A stretch of 64,000 nt of DNA from Fibrobacter succinogenes (GTDB lineage: Bacteria; Fibrobacterota; Fibrobacteria; Fibrobacterales; Fibrobacteraceae), in NCBI GenBank assembly GCA_902800345.1, contig CADCDO010000007.1, forward strand, positions 30,723-94,722, in the 5' to 3' direction. Made by a program: the position numbers and the translations under genes. Positions within the stretch are counted from its first letter, which is position 1. Every line of letters starts with the position of its first letter. Below, one piece after another: positions 44,642 through 53,333 of this stretch. The notes beneath the pieces are model-generated. The model ran no database searches, was not told the DNA's origin, and was given only the letters and a program-made list of their open reading frames with translations.

Positions 44642-46054
44642 TCACGGCAATTTTTCTAGCTGAGCAATAGCCTTTTTCATTTGCAATTCAAGTACAGAAG
44701 AATAATTGATTACGAATTCATGTTTTGAAGGAGTCGCTATGGTGTAATAATCCGAGAGCGCTCCGATGCGTACGCCATTATCAAGCGCCTGTTTGCAGAA
44801 TTCTTCATCTGAAAGCGTCGTGTTTATTTTTAGAATGAAATGGAGACCTGCATCTTGCTCGGCGATTTCAACGCGATTCCAAAGTTTACTATGGCGGATA
44901 ATTTCGAGCAAAGCGTCTCGGCGATGGCGATAGAAATTGCGCATGCGATTGATATGCTTTTCGTAATGGCCTTCGCCAATGAATTTTGCAAGTACGTACT
45001 GTTCAAGGTTCGATACAGTGCAAGTGTAAAATGAAAATTCTTTGTGAAATTTTTGTGCAAGCGGTTTCGGGAGAATCATGTAGCCCACGCGCACCGTAGA
45101 GGCAAGCGTTTTAGAAAATGAATTTATATAAATCGTCTTGTCTTGCACGTCAATATTCTGCAACGCAGGTATCGGATGGCCCACCATGCGGAACTCGCTA
45201 TCGTATTCGTCTTCGACAATGTAACGATTGCTCGATTTTGCAGCCCAGCTTAAAAGCTCGTAACGGCGGCTTACGGGCATAACCTTGCCCGTCGGGAAAT
45301 GGTGCGATGGAGAAAGATGAACAACGTCCGTACAAGTTTCTTCGAGCTGGTCTATGCAAATACCGTTTTCATCTAGCGGAATGAAATTGCACACAACATT
45401 CAGCTTTTGGTAAATTTTAGAAATTTTGCTGTAGCCCGGATCTTCGACGCCGTACTTTTTATCAAAGCCCAATAGTTGCACAAGCCAAGTGTAAAGGCAA
45501 TCCGTCCCAGCGCCGACGACAATCTGCTCCGGATCCACATTCATGCCGCGAAACTCCAGAAGCATTTTGGCAATCGCTTTTTGGAGAGCAAGGACTCCTG
45601 AATTTGGCGAACGAGTCAGCAGTTCATTTTGCTGTTCACAGAGGACTTTTCGCGTAATCTTCGCCCACGTCGAAAACGGGAACGTCGATGCATCCACTTG
45701 ATTATTGACAAAGTCTGCAATGAGATGCGAAGCTTTAGGCGGTTCAGTCCGTTGCGATTCACGAGATTGCTTGGCGAGTATTGGCTTTGGGAGAATCTGC
45801 GGATTTTTCGATTGAATCGCCGCGACAAAAAAGCCCTTGCGCGGAAGCGAGTAAATAAAGCCTTCTGCTAAAAGCTGCTCGTATGCATTTTCAACAGTCA
45901 CCACGCTCACGCCTAGAGCATCTGCAAAAGGACGCTTCGACGGAAGCTTCGCATCCGCTTCAAGACGCCCCGCAAGAATATCATCCTTAATTGAACGATA
46001 GAGAAAATGATAAAGAGTGTCATCACCAGCTTTTGAGATATCGTATGAAAGCAT
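44642..46054 (-). CDS. pdxR: MocR/PdxR-type regulator (GntR DNA-binding and aminotransferase-like domains)
   Basis: This 470-residue protein has an N-terminal GntR winged helix (ILAGRLEADAKLPSKRPFADALG, then VTVENAYEQLLAEGFIY), a linker, and a fold-type I aminotransferase domain with the PLP lysine in SFSKTLASTVRVGY. MocR-type PdxR proteins sense pyridoxal phosphate and regulate pdxS and pdxT. Those genes lie divergently 690 bases away, which supports the name; control of the sulfur transporter on the other side is a less likely alternative. Full-length and intact. Confidence 0.85.
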   Translation of the reverse strand: MLSYDISKAGDDTLYHFLYRSIKDDILAGRLEADAKLPSKRPFADALGVSVVTVENAYEQLLAEGFIYSLPRKGFFVAAIQSKNPQILPKPILAKQSRESQRTEPPKASHLIADFVNNQVDASTFPFSTWAKITRKVLCEQQNELLTRSPNSGVLALQKAIAKMLLEFRGMNVDPEQIVVGAGTDCLYTWLVQLLGFDKKYGVEDPGYSKISKIYQKLNVVCNFIPLDENGICIDQLEETCTDVVHLSPSHHFPTGKVMPVSRRYELLSWAAKSSNRYIVEDEYDSEFRMVGHPIPALQNIDVQDKTIYINSFSKTLASTVRVGYMILPKPLAQKFHKEFSFYTCTVSNLEQYVLAKFIGEGHYEKHINRMRNFYRHRRDALLEIIRHSKLWNRVEIAEQDAGLHFILKINTTLSDEEFCKQALDNGVRIGALSDYYTIATPSKHEFVINYSSVLELQMKKAIAQLEKLP

Positions 46055-46095
46055 TTTGGAAACCTCACGTTAAAATAAACTCAAAAAAAAGAATC

Positions 46096-46133
46096 ACTGG
46101 ATCCTTCGCGGCTATCGCCACTCAGGATGACAA
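46096..46133. repeat. REP-like repeat unit
   Basis: CACTGGATCCTTCGCGG...CACTCAGGATGACA, an inverted copy of the units at 25956-26100. Confidence 0.65.
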
Positions 46134-46180
46134 TGGAAACACAAAAGTTAAAACAAAAAAGCATACAGCACCGCGAGCGA

Positions 46181-46560
46181 GGACCGTTTCGAGTGTTTTT
46201 ACGATGCGAAGTTCTTGCATTACCGAGCATACTTTGCAAACGGAAACAAACTTAAGTTTTTTCTTTATGAAATACTGAAATTCTCGTAAACGAGCATCGT
46301 AAAAACGTGCGAGAAACAATTCGCAGCGAGTGTAGCGAGCGAGGACCGTTTCGAGTGTTTTTACGATGCGATGTTCTTGCATTATCGAGCATACTTTGCA
46401 AACGGAAACAAAATCAAGTTTTTTCTTTATGAAATACTGAAATTCTTGTAAACGAGCATCGTAAAAACGTGCGAGAAACAATTCGCAGCAAGTGAAGCGA
46501 GCGAGGACCGTTTCGAGTGTTTTTACGATGCGATGTTCTTGCATTATCGAGCTTTCCATT
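46181..46560. repeat. 162-base tandem repeat, two full copies and a partial third
   Basis: GGACCGTTTCGAG recurs at 46181, 46343 and 46505, exactly 162 bases apart, with few differences between copies. Each unit contains GTTTTTACGATGC and its inverse GCATCGTAAAAAC about 90-115 bases apart, so each can fold into a large hairpin. Because 162 is a multiple of three, a 154-codon frame stays open on the minus strand, but it has no ribosome site and repeats itself; I treat it as non-coding. It lies in the pdxR-pdxS divergent region. Confidence 0.8.
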
Positions 46561-46675
46561 TGAAAAAACTGACCACAAACTGACATTAAACTGAACCTAT
46601 TAAAATAATAGAAATTTGAATATTTGATAATGTCAAGAAAAAGTCTAAATTACGCTCCGAAAACAGCGAAACGCC

Positions 46676-46706
46676 CTGGATCCTTCACCTTACGGTTCAG
46701 GATGAC
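46676..46706. repeat. REP-like repeat unit before pdxS
   Basis: CCTGGATCCTTCACCTTACGGTTCAGGATGACG-type unit with palindromic ends, about 35 bases before the pdxS start. Confidence 0.6.
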
Positions 46707-46741
46707 GAAAAAAGTTCCGCACAAACCACAAGGAGTCCCCA

Positions 46742-47620
46742 ATGTCTACAGAAAATCGCTACGAACTTAACAAGAATCTCGCCCAAATGCTTAAAGGTGG
46801 AGTCATCATGGATGTGACCACACCGGAACAGGCAAAAATTGCAGAAGCGGCAGGTGCAGCCGCCGTCATGGCTCTCGAACGCATCCCCGCCGACATCCGC
46901 GCCGCCGGTGGCGTCTCCCGCATGAGCGATCCCAAGATGATCAAGGGCATCCAAGACGCCGTTTCCATCCCCGTCATGGCCAAGTGCCGTATCGGCCACT
47001 TTGTCGAAGCTCAACTTTTGGAAGCTATTGAAATTGACTATATCGACGAAAGCGAAGTGCTCTCCCCCGCCGATGACGTTTTCCACATCAACAAGCACAA
47101 TTTCAAAGTGCCGTTCGTGTGCGGAGCACGTGACCTCGGCGAAGCGCTCCGCCGCATCGAAGAAGGAGCCTCCATGATCCGCACCAAAGGAGAACCGGGA
47201 ACCGGCGACATCGTTCAAGCCGTCCGCCACATCCGCCTCATGAATCAGGAAATCGCCCGCATCACCTCCATGCGCGAAGACGAACTTTTCAACCGAGCCA
47301 AGGAATTGCAAGTTTCGTACGAACTCGTGAAATATGTCCATGATCACAAGCGACTCCCCGTCGTGAACTTTGCCGCAGGTGGTGTCGCCACGCCCGCCGA
47401 TGCAGCCCTCATGATGCAGCTCGGCGCCGAAGGCGTGTTCGTCGGTTCGGGCATTTTCAAGTCCGGCAATCCGGCAAAACGCGCGGCCGCCATCGTGCAA
47501 GCCGTCACGAACTACACGGACGCAAAGCTCATCGCTAAACTTTCCGAAGACTTGGGCGAAGCCATGGTCGGCATCAACGAAAACGAAATTGCACTGCTGA
47601 TGGCAGAACGAGGAAAGTGA
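46742..47620 (+). CDS. pdxS: Pyridoxal 5'-phosphate synthase subunit PdxS
   Basis: This 292-residue protein is nearly invariant in the family. [20 protein letters not shown] and [19 protein letters not shown] are present, followed by [14 protein letters not shown] with the Schiff-base lysine, and [14 protein letters not shown]. PdxS condenses ribose 5-phosphate, glyceraldehyde 3-phosphate and ammonia to pyridoxal phosphate; ammonia comes from PdxT. A ribosome site (AAGGAG) precedes the ATG. The pdxT gene follows after an unusual 336-base gap filled with repeats. Confidence 0.97.
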   Translation: MSTENRYELNKNLAQMLKGGVIMDVTTPEQAKIAEAAGAAAVMALERIPADIRAAGGVSRMSDPKMIKGIQDAVSIPVMAKCRIGHFVEAQLLEAIEIDYIDESEVLSPADDVFHINKHNFKVPFVCGARDLGEALRRIEEGASMIRTKGEPGTGDIVQAVRHIRLMNQEIARITSMREDELFNRAKELQVSYELVKYVHDHKRLPVVNFAAGGVATPADAALMMQLGAEGVFVGSGIFKSGNPAKRAAAIVQAVTNYTDAKLIAKLSEDLGEAMVGINENEIALLMAERGK

Positions 47621-47944
47621 TGGGCAACGCCCAAAGCCTTCATTTTGAATAAAAAAGTTATGCGGGCGGGGCCCAAGCTCGGAGTGGATGCTTTCAGCAT
47701 CAGCAATTACGGCTCAACTATGTTTGCACAAGTGCAACCGCAGCATTCGCCTTTGATGCTTTTGACGCCTATGGCGTCAGCGGCTTCACTCGGTCATGAG
47801 CGCCTGCTAGCAGTCGTTCGCGACACTCGTTTTGCACGCTACTGCGAAGAAAATACCTTGGCCGACGCTTTTATTTTCTTAACGATTAAGCATAGACCAA
47901 ATAAATAAACATTTTCCTCGCTAAAAAATAAAGACTCTTTAACT
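47621..47944. repeat. Repeat-rich spacer between pdxS and pdxT
   Basis: Several short palindromes occur, for example TTTGACGCCTATGGCGTCAG and GGGCAACGCCC just after the pdxS stop. The gap contains an 87-codon open frame that looks repeat-derived and lacks a ribosome site, so I do not call a gene. Confidence 0.45.
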
Positions 47945-47956
47945 GTGGAACTCTCA

Positions 47957-48574
47957 ATGTCAGATAATACGAAGTTAAATAAACAAATTAAAATTGGCGT
48001 ACTCGCCGTGCAAGGCGCATTTGCGGAGCACCGCCAGATTCTCGAAAAGCTCGGTGTCGAGACGTTTGAAATCCGCCAGTTGCGCGATTTAGAACAAGAT
48101 TTTGACGGACTTATTCTCCCCGGCGGCGAAAGCACCGTGCAAGGGAAACTCCTGAACGATCTCGGACTTTTCGAGCCTTTACGAGAACGCATCGAAAGCG
48201 GGCTCCCGACTTTTGGCACTTGCGCAGGTCTTATATTGCTTGCCGAAGAATTGAGCAACGATAGTCACACGTATTTCGCGACAACGCCCGTCACCGTGGA
48301 GCGTAACGCCTATGGCCGGCAGCTCGGGAGTTTCTACACCGAAGAAAATTTCGAGGGAATCGGGAAAATTCCGATGACGTTCATCCGCGCTCCGCTTATC
48401 CAGCGCGCAAGTAAAGACGTACAAATTCTCGCGACCGTTCAAAACCAAATTGTCGCCGTGCGATACAAGAATCAACTCGCTATTTCGTTCCACCCGGAAC
48501 TCAACAGCGATTTACGAGTGCACCAATATTTCATGGAGGAAATCGTGAACGCTAATCTAATACAGGAATTGTAG
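47957..48574 (+). CDS. pdxT: Pyridoxal 5'-phosphate synthase glutaminase subunit PdxT
   Basis: About 205 residues with [16 protein letters not shown] at the start, LPGGEST oxyanion region, the nucleophile cysteine in [11 protein letters not shown], and the His-Glu pair in SFHPEL. Class I glutaminase that passes ammonia to PdxS. The ATG at 47957 is preferred over an upstream GTG. Its 3' end overlaps the convergent YkvA-like gene by 23 bases. Confidence 0.95.
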   Translation: MSDNTKLNKQIKIGVLAVQGAFAEHRQILEKLGVETFEIRQLRDLEQDFDGLILPGGESTVQGKLLNDLGLFEPLRERIESGLPTFGTCAGLILLAEELSNDSHTYFATTPVTVERNAYGRQLGSFYTEENFEGIGKIPMTFIRAPLIQRASKDVQILATVQNQIVAVRYKNQLAISFHPELNSDLRVHQYFMEEIVNANLIQEL

Positions 48575-48944
48575 CAAGGAGACCAATTATTACGGCGGCA
48601 GCAATCACAAGCACGGCGACCATCATCCACTTGACGTATTTCGCCAGGCGAACCGACAACGCGGACTGGTCCTTTGCAAATTGATGGTAAGCGTTGAGAG
48701 CAGCCACCAAAGTGATACCGGCATCGTCAAGCCAGCCCAATACAGGAATCGTATCAGGAGATAAATCAAGGGGCGATATATCATAAGCAAGAGCCATCAT
48801 GGCGATAATCACCGACAAAGCCTTCCAAACGACAGGAGCTCCGTTCTGGACTTCTTTTGCACTAGAACCTTCGCGGCTAGAGGCATGTCCCATGTCGTTC
48901 ATGTCGTGAACTTTGGCATTTTCATAAACTTTTTCTTGAGGCAT
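48552..48944 (-). CDS. YkvA/DUF1232 family membrane protein, copy 1
   Basis: This 130-residue protein has the DUF1232 core [25 protein letters not shown] near the middle, followed by a C-terminal membrane helix ([20 protein letters not shown]). Function unknown. It is a paralogue of the gene at 49168-49596, sharing most of the protein and the sequence downstream of it. The start is supported by AGGTAGATTCT at longer than usual spacing. Overlaps the end of pdxT on the opposite strand. Confidence 0.8.
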   Translation of the reverse strand: MPQEKVYENAKVHDMNDMGHASSREGSSAKEVQNGAPVVWKALSVIIAMMALAYDISPLDLSPDTIPVLGWLDDAGITLVAALNAYHQFAKDQSALSVRLAKYVKWMMVAVLVIAAAVIIGLLATIPVLD

Positions 48945-48990
48945 AGAATCTACCTCTATATAAACCCATTACATTTTAATATATACAAAG

Positions 48991-49016
48991 AAGACTACCG
49001 CCTTAGCGATAGTCTT
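48991..49016. terminator. Hairpin duplicated with the YkvA-like genes, copy 1
   Basis: AAGACTA and TAGTCTT arms around a 12-base loop, followed on the plus strand by TTGTAAAAAGAG. An almost identical hairpin lies at 49620-49645, 629 bases away. Confidence 0.5.
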
Positions 49017-49167
49017 TGTAAAAAGAGTTTCGTGTAAGGTGATCCCGTCCCCATTCGCGGACCATGACTACTAAGCAGCATAGCTGCAAGTAGTCAAAGT
49101 GAACGGGGTCCGGGATGACAATGCAAAGGCGGGAATAAAAATGCAAAGCGGAATGACAATGCAAAAA

Positions 49168-49596
49168 TTAGTGCGTAATGAGAGCTACGATTGCAGCAAA
49201 GAGACCAATTATTACGGCGGCAGCAATCACAAGCACGGCGATCATCATCCACTTGACGTATTTCGCCAGGCGAACCGATATCGCATTTTGGTCTTTCGCA
49301 AATTGCTGGTACGCATTGAGGGCTGCCATCACGGTGATACCGGCATCGTCAAGCCAGCCCAATACGGGAACAGCATCAGGAGATAAATCAAGCGGAGAAA
49401 TATCATAAGCAAGAGCCATCATGGCGATAATCACAGAAAGAGCCTTCCAAACTACGGGGACGCCATTACCGCCATCGGACACATCCCCATTTTTACGATA
49501 CGAATCCCGACGCCCGTGCATATCGTTCATGTCATGAACTTCGGCATCTTCATAAACTTTTTCGTTAGGCATAAAATCGACCTCAAAATAAACCAT
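49168..49596 (-). CDS. YkvA/DUF1232 family membrane protein, copy 2
   Basis: This 142-residue paralogue of the gene at 48552-48944 has [25 protein letters not shown] and a C-terminal helix ending IGLFAAIVALITH. It has an insertion in the N-terminal region (GRRDSYRKNGDVSDGGNG), which explains the extra length. The DNA identity between copies extends past the coding region, so the pair arose by tandem duplication. Function unknown. Confidence 0.8.
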   Translation of the reverse strand: MVYFEVDFMPNEKVYEDAEVHDMNDMHGRRDSYRKNGDVSDGGNGVPVVWKALSVIIAMMALAYDISPLDLSPDAVPVLGWLDDAGITVMAALNAYQQFAKDQNAISVRLAKYVKWMMIAVLVIAAAVIIGLFAAIVALITH

Positions 49597-49619
49597 TTAC
49601 ATTTTTAATATATACAAAA

Positions 49620-49645
49620 AAGACTACCGACTTAGCGATAGTCTT
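49620..49645. terminator. Hairpin duplicated with the YkvA-like genes, copy 2
   Basis: Same AAGACTA/TAGTCTT stem as at 48991-49016, at the upstream end of the second YkvA-like gene. Confidence 0.5.
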
Positions 49646-49649
49646 TGTA

Positions 49650-49837
49650 AAAAGAGTTCCATGTAAGGTGATTCCTCGAAGGGGAATGACAAAGGAGCCG
49701 AGTGGTGCAGAAACGCGCTTGCGTGTTTCTATATCCGAGGCGAACAAGTCAAGCCTCGAAGAGGAATGACAATGCTCTAGATCCTTCGTACTTTCGCACT
49801 CAGGATGACGGGCCTCAAAGGGCGAAGCTTAGACATT
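49650..49837. repeat. REP-like fragments between the YkvA-like and DUF1846 genes
   Basis: Contains two GAAGnGGAATGACA units (49677 and 49757) and CTAGATCCTTCG...CACTCAGGATGACGGG at 49777-49812. No gene is visible. Confidence 0.6.
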
Positions 49838-49944
49838 AAAAATGTTGGATAATCAAGCAAGACAAGGCGCGAGTCTCCCGTAGCGTACTAATTGTACGTG
49901 AGGGAGCGAGTAACGCAGTATTGCGCCGATTAGGCAACATTTTT
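49838..49944. repeat. Long imperfect inverted repeat at the 3' end of the DUF1846 gene
   Basis: AAAAATGTTG at the left and CAACATTTTT at the right bound a 107-base element with inner palindrome CGTACTAATTGTACG. The right end overlaps the stop codon of the DUF1846 gene, so it may act as its terminator or is a small inserted element. Confidence 0.6.
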
Positions 49945-51427
49945 ACCCGTGGTAGAGCTTGCTCGTCTGATAACTCGGTTCCGACGTGAGGTTCACGCCC
50001 AAACGGCGGAACACGCCAACGTCAACCTGCGAGAGGATTACGCTGGAGTGGACTTCGCAATGGCGGAGTTCCGGGAGTTTTTCGAGGGCAATCTTTGCGT
50101 TGTAATCCGTCAGAGCGCAAACGGAGAGAGCCACGAGAACTTCGTCCATATGCAAACGCGGGTTATTGTGCCCGAGTTGCTTTGTCTTGAGGTTCTGAAT
50201 CGGTTCAATCACCATCGGCGAGAGCAAACGCACTTCGTCAGGAATCTTCGCAAGGTGCTTCAACGCGTCGAGCAACGCTGCAGAAGAAGCGCCGAGGAGC
50301 GAGGAAGTCTTGCCCGTGATAATCGTGCCATCGTTCAGTTCAATCGCGACCGCAGGCCCGTTCGTCTCTTCAGCCTTGGCAACTGCGGCAACAGCCACCT
50401 TGCGATCCGTCGCACTGATGTGGGCCTGTTCCATCACGAGTTCGAGCTTATAGACCTGATCCTTTTCGGCATTGCCCTTGCGAACTTGGCACAAAGTATT
50501 GTAGTAGCGACGGATGATTTCGGCATTCGCGGCTTCGCACACGGCGGCATCGTCAACAATGCAGTTACCAGCCATGTTCACGCCCATGTCCGTCGGAGAT
50601 TTATACGGAGACTCGCCGAGGATTCGCGTAAAGAGGGCGTTCAGCACCGGGAAGATTTCCACGTCGCGGTTGTAATTGATGGTCGTCTTACCGTAAGCTT
50701 CCAAGTGGAACGGGTCAATCATGTTCACGTCGTTCAAGTCAGCAGTTGCCGCTTCGTACGCAAGGTTCACCGGATGCTTGAGCGGGATGTTCCAAATCGG
50801 GAATGTTTCGAACTTGGCATAGCCAGCCTTGACTCCACGCTTGTTTTCATGATAAATCTGGGAAAGGCAGACCGCCATTTTTCCACTTCCCGGACCCGGC
50901 GCAGTCACCACCACAAGTTCACGAGAGGTTTCAACGAACTCATTCTTTCCATAACCATCGTCGCTCACGACGAGCGGAATGTTGCTCGGGTAACCCGCAA
51001 TCGGATAATGGCGATAGACCTTGAGACCAAGCGATTCGAGTTTTTTCTGGTAAGCGACAGCACTCGGCTGTTCCTGCCAACGCGTCAACACCACGCTGCT
51101 CACGTAGAGTCCGTAACCGCGGAAAGCGTCAATCAAGCGGAGCACGTCTTGATCGTAGGTAATTCCAAGGTCGCCACGGACTTTATTCTTTTCGATGTCG
51201 CCTGCGTTGATTGCAATGATGACTTCGGCCTTGTCCTTGATTTTTTCGAGCATGCGGATCTTTGAATCGGGAGCAAAGCCCGGCAAGACGCGGCTTGCAT
51301 GATGGTCATCGAATAATTTTCCACCAAATTCAAGATAGAGTTTTCCGCCAAATTTAGAGATACGTTCCCGAATTTTTTCAGATTGTGTTTTCAGATAAGC
51401 TTCGTTATCAAAACCAACTTTAAACAT
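49943..51427 (-). CDS. DUF1846 family protein
   Basis: This 494-residue protein matches DUF1846 from end to end. It starts KVGFDNEAYLKTQSEKIRERI and FGGKLYLEFGGKLFDDHHASRVLPGF. TAPGPGSGKMAVCLSQ (glycine-rich, P-loop-like) lies near residue 175, and NMAGNCIVDD further on. Family members are conserved in fermentative bacteria but have no firm reaction assigned. Isolated transcript with a palindromic element at its stop codon. Confidence 0.9.
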   Translation of the reverse strand: MFKVGFDNEAYLKTQSEKIRERISKFGGKLYLEFGGKLFDDHHASRVLPGFAPDSKIRMLEKIKDKAEVIIAINAGDIEKNKVRGDLGITYDQDVLRLIDAFRGYGLYVSSVVLTRWQEQPSAVAYQKKLESLGLKVYRHYPIAGYPSNIPLVVSDDGYGKNEFVETSRELVVVTAPGPGSGKMAVCLSQIYHENKRGVKAGYAKFETFPIWNIPLKHPVNLAYEAATADLNDVNMIDPFHLEAYGKTTINYNRDVEIFPVLNALFTRILGESPYKSPTDMGVNMAGNCIVDDAAVCEAANAEIIRRYYNTLCQVRKGNAEKDQVYKLELVMEQAHISATDRKVAVAAVAKAEETNGPAVAIELNDGTIITGKTSSLLGASSAALLDALKHLAKIPDEVRLLSPMVIEPIQNLKTKQLGHNNPRLHMDEVLVALSVCALTDYNAKIALEKLPELRHCEVHSSVILSQVDVGVFRRLGVNLTSEPSYQTSKLYHG

Positions 51428-51535
51428 ATTTCACATACCATTTTGAGTGTTTTTGACAATTATAAAAAAATGTAAACCACCATCTCAAGTCCAAAAAAAT
51501 ATTTTTTTGCCATATTTCTAAATTTGGCTTATACC

Positions 51536-53188
51536 ATGTTTACCTACCGCTATAGAGAGCTCGCTATCGCCCTTGACAAAAAGGGTGAAGTCCGTTCTGC
51601 GCTTGCCAAAACGCTCCGAATCCACCCCGAAGAGATTTTCAATTTGGAAGTCGAACGTTTTTCGCTGGACTCCAGACGCAAAGGCGATTTGCGTTGGTCA
51701 TACAATGTCGTTTTTGACTTGAAGCGGAAAGTTCGCGCTACGGGGAACAACGCACGCGGACTCATCGAATCTAAAAGGGAAATCCGCTCGCTTGAAGCAG
51801 AGCCTGGTAACAGCACAGTTCCGATGCCGAGCCATGTCGACATCATCGGGGCCGGCCCTAGCGGACTTTGGGCAGCGTTGCATCTTCTGCGCAAAGGTTT
51901 TTCGGTCGATATTTACGAACAAGGAAAACAAGTCGAGGAACGGTTCCGCGACATCCGCAAATTCTTTGTCGACCGCAAGTTCAACGCGTTCAGCAACGTG
52001 CTGTTTGGCGAAGGCGGAGCGGGAGCATTCAGCGATGGAAAGTTGAACACGCGCAGCCGCAACTTGTTCAGCGAAACGGTGCTCAAGGACATGGTACATT
52101 TCGGCGTTGACGAAAGCGTCGTCACATTCGCAAAACCGCACATCGGCACAGACAAACTTGTTTTAATGTTAAGACAAATTCGTGCCGAAATTGTGAAACT
52201 CGGCGGGCATATTCATTTCAGCACCACACTTGAAGATATCGAGATCAAGCAAGGTAGAATTACTGCGATAAAATTAAAAGAGACGAAAGACGAAAGACGA
52301 AAGACGAAAGATGATGTCGCTATCGGCAATTGGAAACCGTGCGAAGCGTTGGTTTTGGCGGTCGGGCATTCAGCTCGCAGCGTTTACGAACTGCTCCACG
52401 CTCGCGGAGTTCAGCTCGAAAGCAAAGCATTTGCGATGGGTGTCCGCGTGGAACATCCGCAATCGCTCATCAATATACGGCAGCTTGGGAACAACGTCGA
52501 TACAAAGCTCACTGGTGCCGCAGAGTATTTCCTTGCGACTCCGACGCTCAACAAGACATCGAGCGCTTACAGCTTTTGCATGTGTCCCGGCGGAGTCCTT
52601 GTGCCCTGCGCCTCGGAACCGGGAACGCTTGCCACTAACGGCATGAGTTACAGCCGTCGCAACGGAGCCTTCGCAAACGGAGCCATCGCCGTTCCCATCA
52701 CGGCCGGAGCTGAAGGTTTTGACATTCCTTCGAGCGGTTCGCTCTTTGGCGGACTCGACCTGCAACGAAAAATCGAAAGCGATGCATTCAACGTCGGCGG
52801 AAAAGCTTACGCCGCCCCCGCACAAACTATAAAGAACTTCCTCGCCCACCGCGAAGACAAATCTCTCCCCAAATCCACCTACCCTTGCGGGCTCACGCCT
52901 AGCAATTTGTGGGACTGGATGGACAAGACAATTTGCCAAAGCCTCGCCGAAGGCTTCCAGAATTTCGACCGAAAGATTCCGGGATTCATAAACGAAGGCT
53001 TGATTGTCGCCCCAGAAACGCGCACCAGTTCACCGCTCCGCATCACGCGCAACAACGAAACGCTCGAAAGCGTCAACACCAAAGGTCTATTCGTCCTCGG
53101 CGAAGGAGCCGGATACGCCGGTGGAATCGTCACTAGCGCCGCCGACGGCGTGAGACTCGCCCATTATGCAAAAAAGGAAAAAGTATGA
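51536..53188 (+). CDS. FAD-dependent oxidoreductase (COG2509-type) with an internal heptanucleotide repeat
   Basis: About 550 residues from the ATG at 51536. An N-terminal domain of about 95 residues precedes the Rossmann motif DIIGAGPSGLWAALHLL, then the GEGGAGAFSDGKLNTRSRN segment typical of this family, and a C-terminal FVLGEGAGYAGGIVTSAADG that closes the FAD site. Reaction unknown; these are conserved redox flavoproteins. At 52282-52309 four copies of GACGAAA encode an ETKDERRKTKDD insert in the middle of the chain, at a place where repeat-number changes would shift the reading frame. Confidence 0.85.
   Translation: MFTYRYRELAIALDKKGEVRSALAKTLRIHPEEIFNLEVERFSLDSRRKGDLRWSYNVVFDLKRKVRATGNNARGLIESKREIRSLEAEPGNSTVPMPSHVDIIGAGPSGLWAALHLLRKGFSVDIYEQGKQVEERFRDIRKFFVDRKFNAFSNVLFGEGGAGAFSDGKLNTRSRNLFSETVLKDMVHFGVDESVVTFAKPHIGTDKLVLMLRQIRAEIVKLGGHIHFSTTLEDIEIKQGRITAIKLKETKDERRKTKDDVAIGNWKPCEALVLAVGHSARSVYELLHARGVQLESKAFAMGVRVEHPQSLINIRQLGNNVDTKLTGAAEYFLATPTLNKTSSAYSFCMCPGGVLVPCASEPGTLATNGMSYSRRNGAFANGAIAVPITAGAEGFDIPSSGSLFGGLDLQRKIESDAFNVGGKAYAAPAQTIKNFLAHREDKSLPKSTYPCGLTPSNLWDWMDKTICQSLAEGFQNFDRKIPGFINEGLIVAPETRTSSPLRITRNNETLESVNTKGLFVLGEGAGYAGGIVTSAADGVRLAHYAKKEKV
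52282..52309 (+). repeat. Four tandem copies of GACGAAA inside the oxidoreductase gene
   Basis: A perfect 28-base heptanucleotide tract. A seven-base unit cannot keep the frame when its copy number changes by one or two. The identical tract is present at 53742-53769 in the next gene. Confidence 0.85.
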
Positions 53189-53192
53189 GCTA

Positions 53193-53250
53193 TGAGGTCG
53201 CTACGCTTTGGGGGCGTGCTAAAGCACTTTGGGCACGCTTCGCTTTGAGA
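53193..53250. repeat. Extragenic palindromic repeat before the RluA-type gene
   Basis: GAGGTCGCTACGCTTTGGGG followed by GCGTGC/GCACGC palindromes, ending CTTCGCTTTGAG. It is an inverted relative of the element at 23993-24060. Confidence 0.6.
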
Positions 53251-53333
53251 AAAAAGCATTGTTCCCTGACATTATTCCCCAAAGCACCGAATGGTGCGAG
53301 CCCATACCTCATTACCCCATCCCCCCAAAGCTT

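Noticed and set aside
46122..46586. A 154-residue repeat protein on the minus strand
   Set aside because: The open frame exists only because the 162-base repeat is a multiple of three; it lacks a ribosome site and a plausible composition.
47645..47908. Small gene between pdxS and pdxT
   Set aside because: The 87-codon frame consists of palindromic repeat sequence, with no ribosome site and no recognisable protein features.
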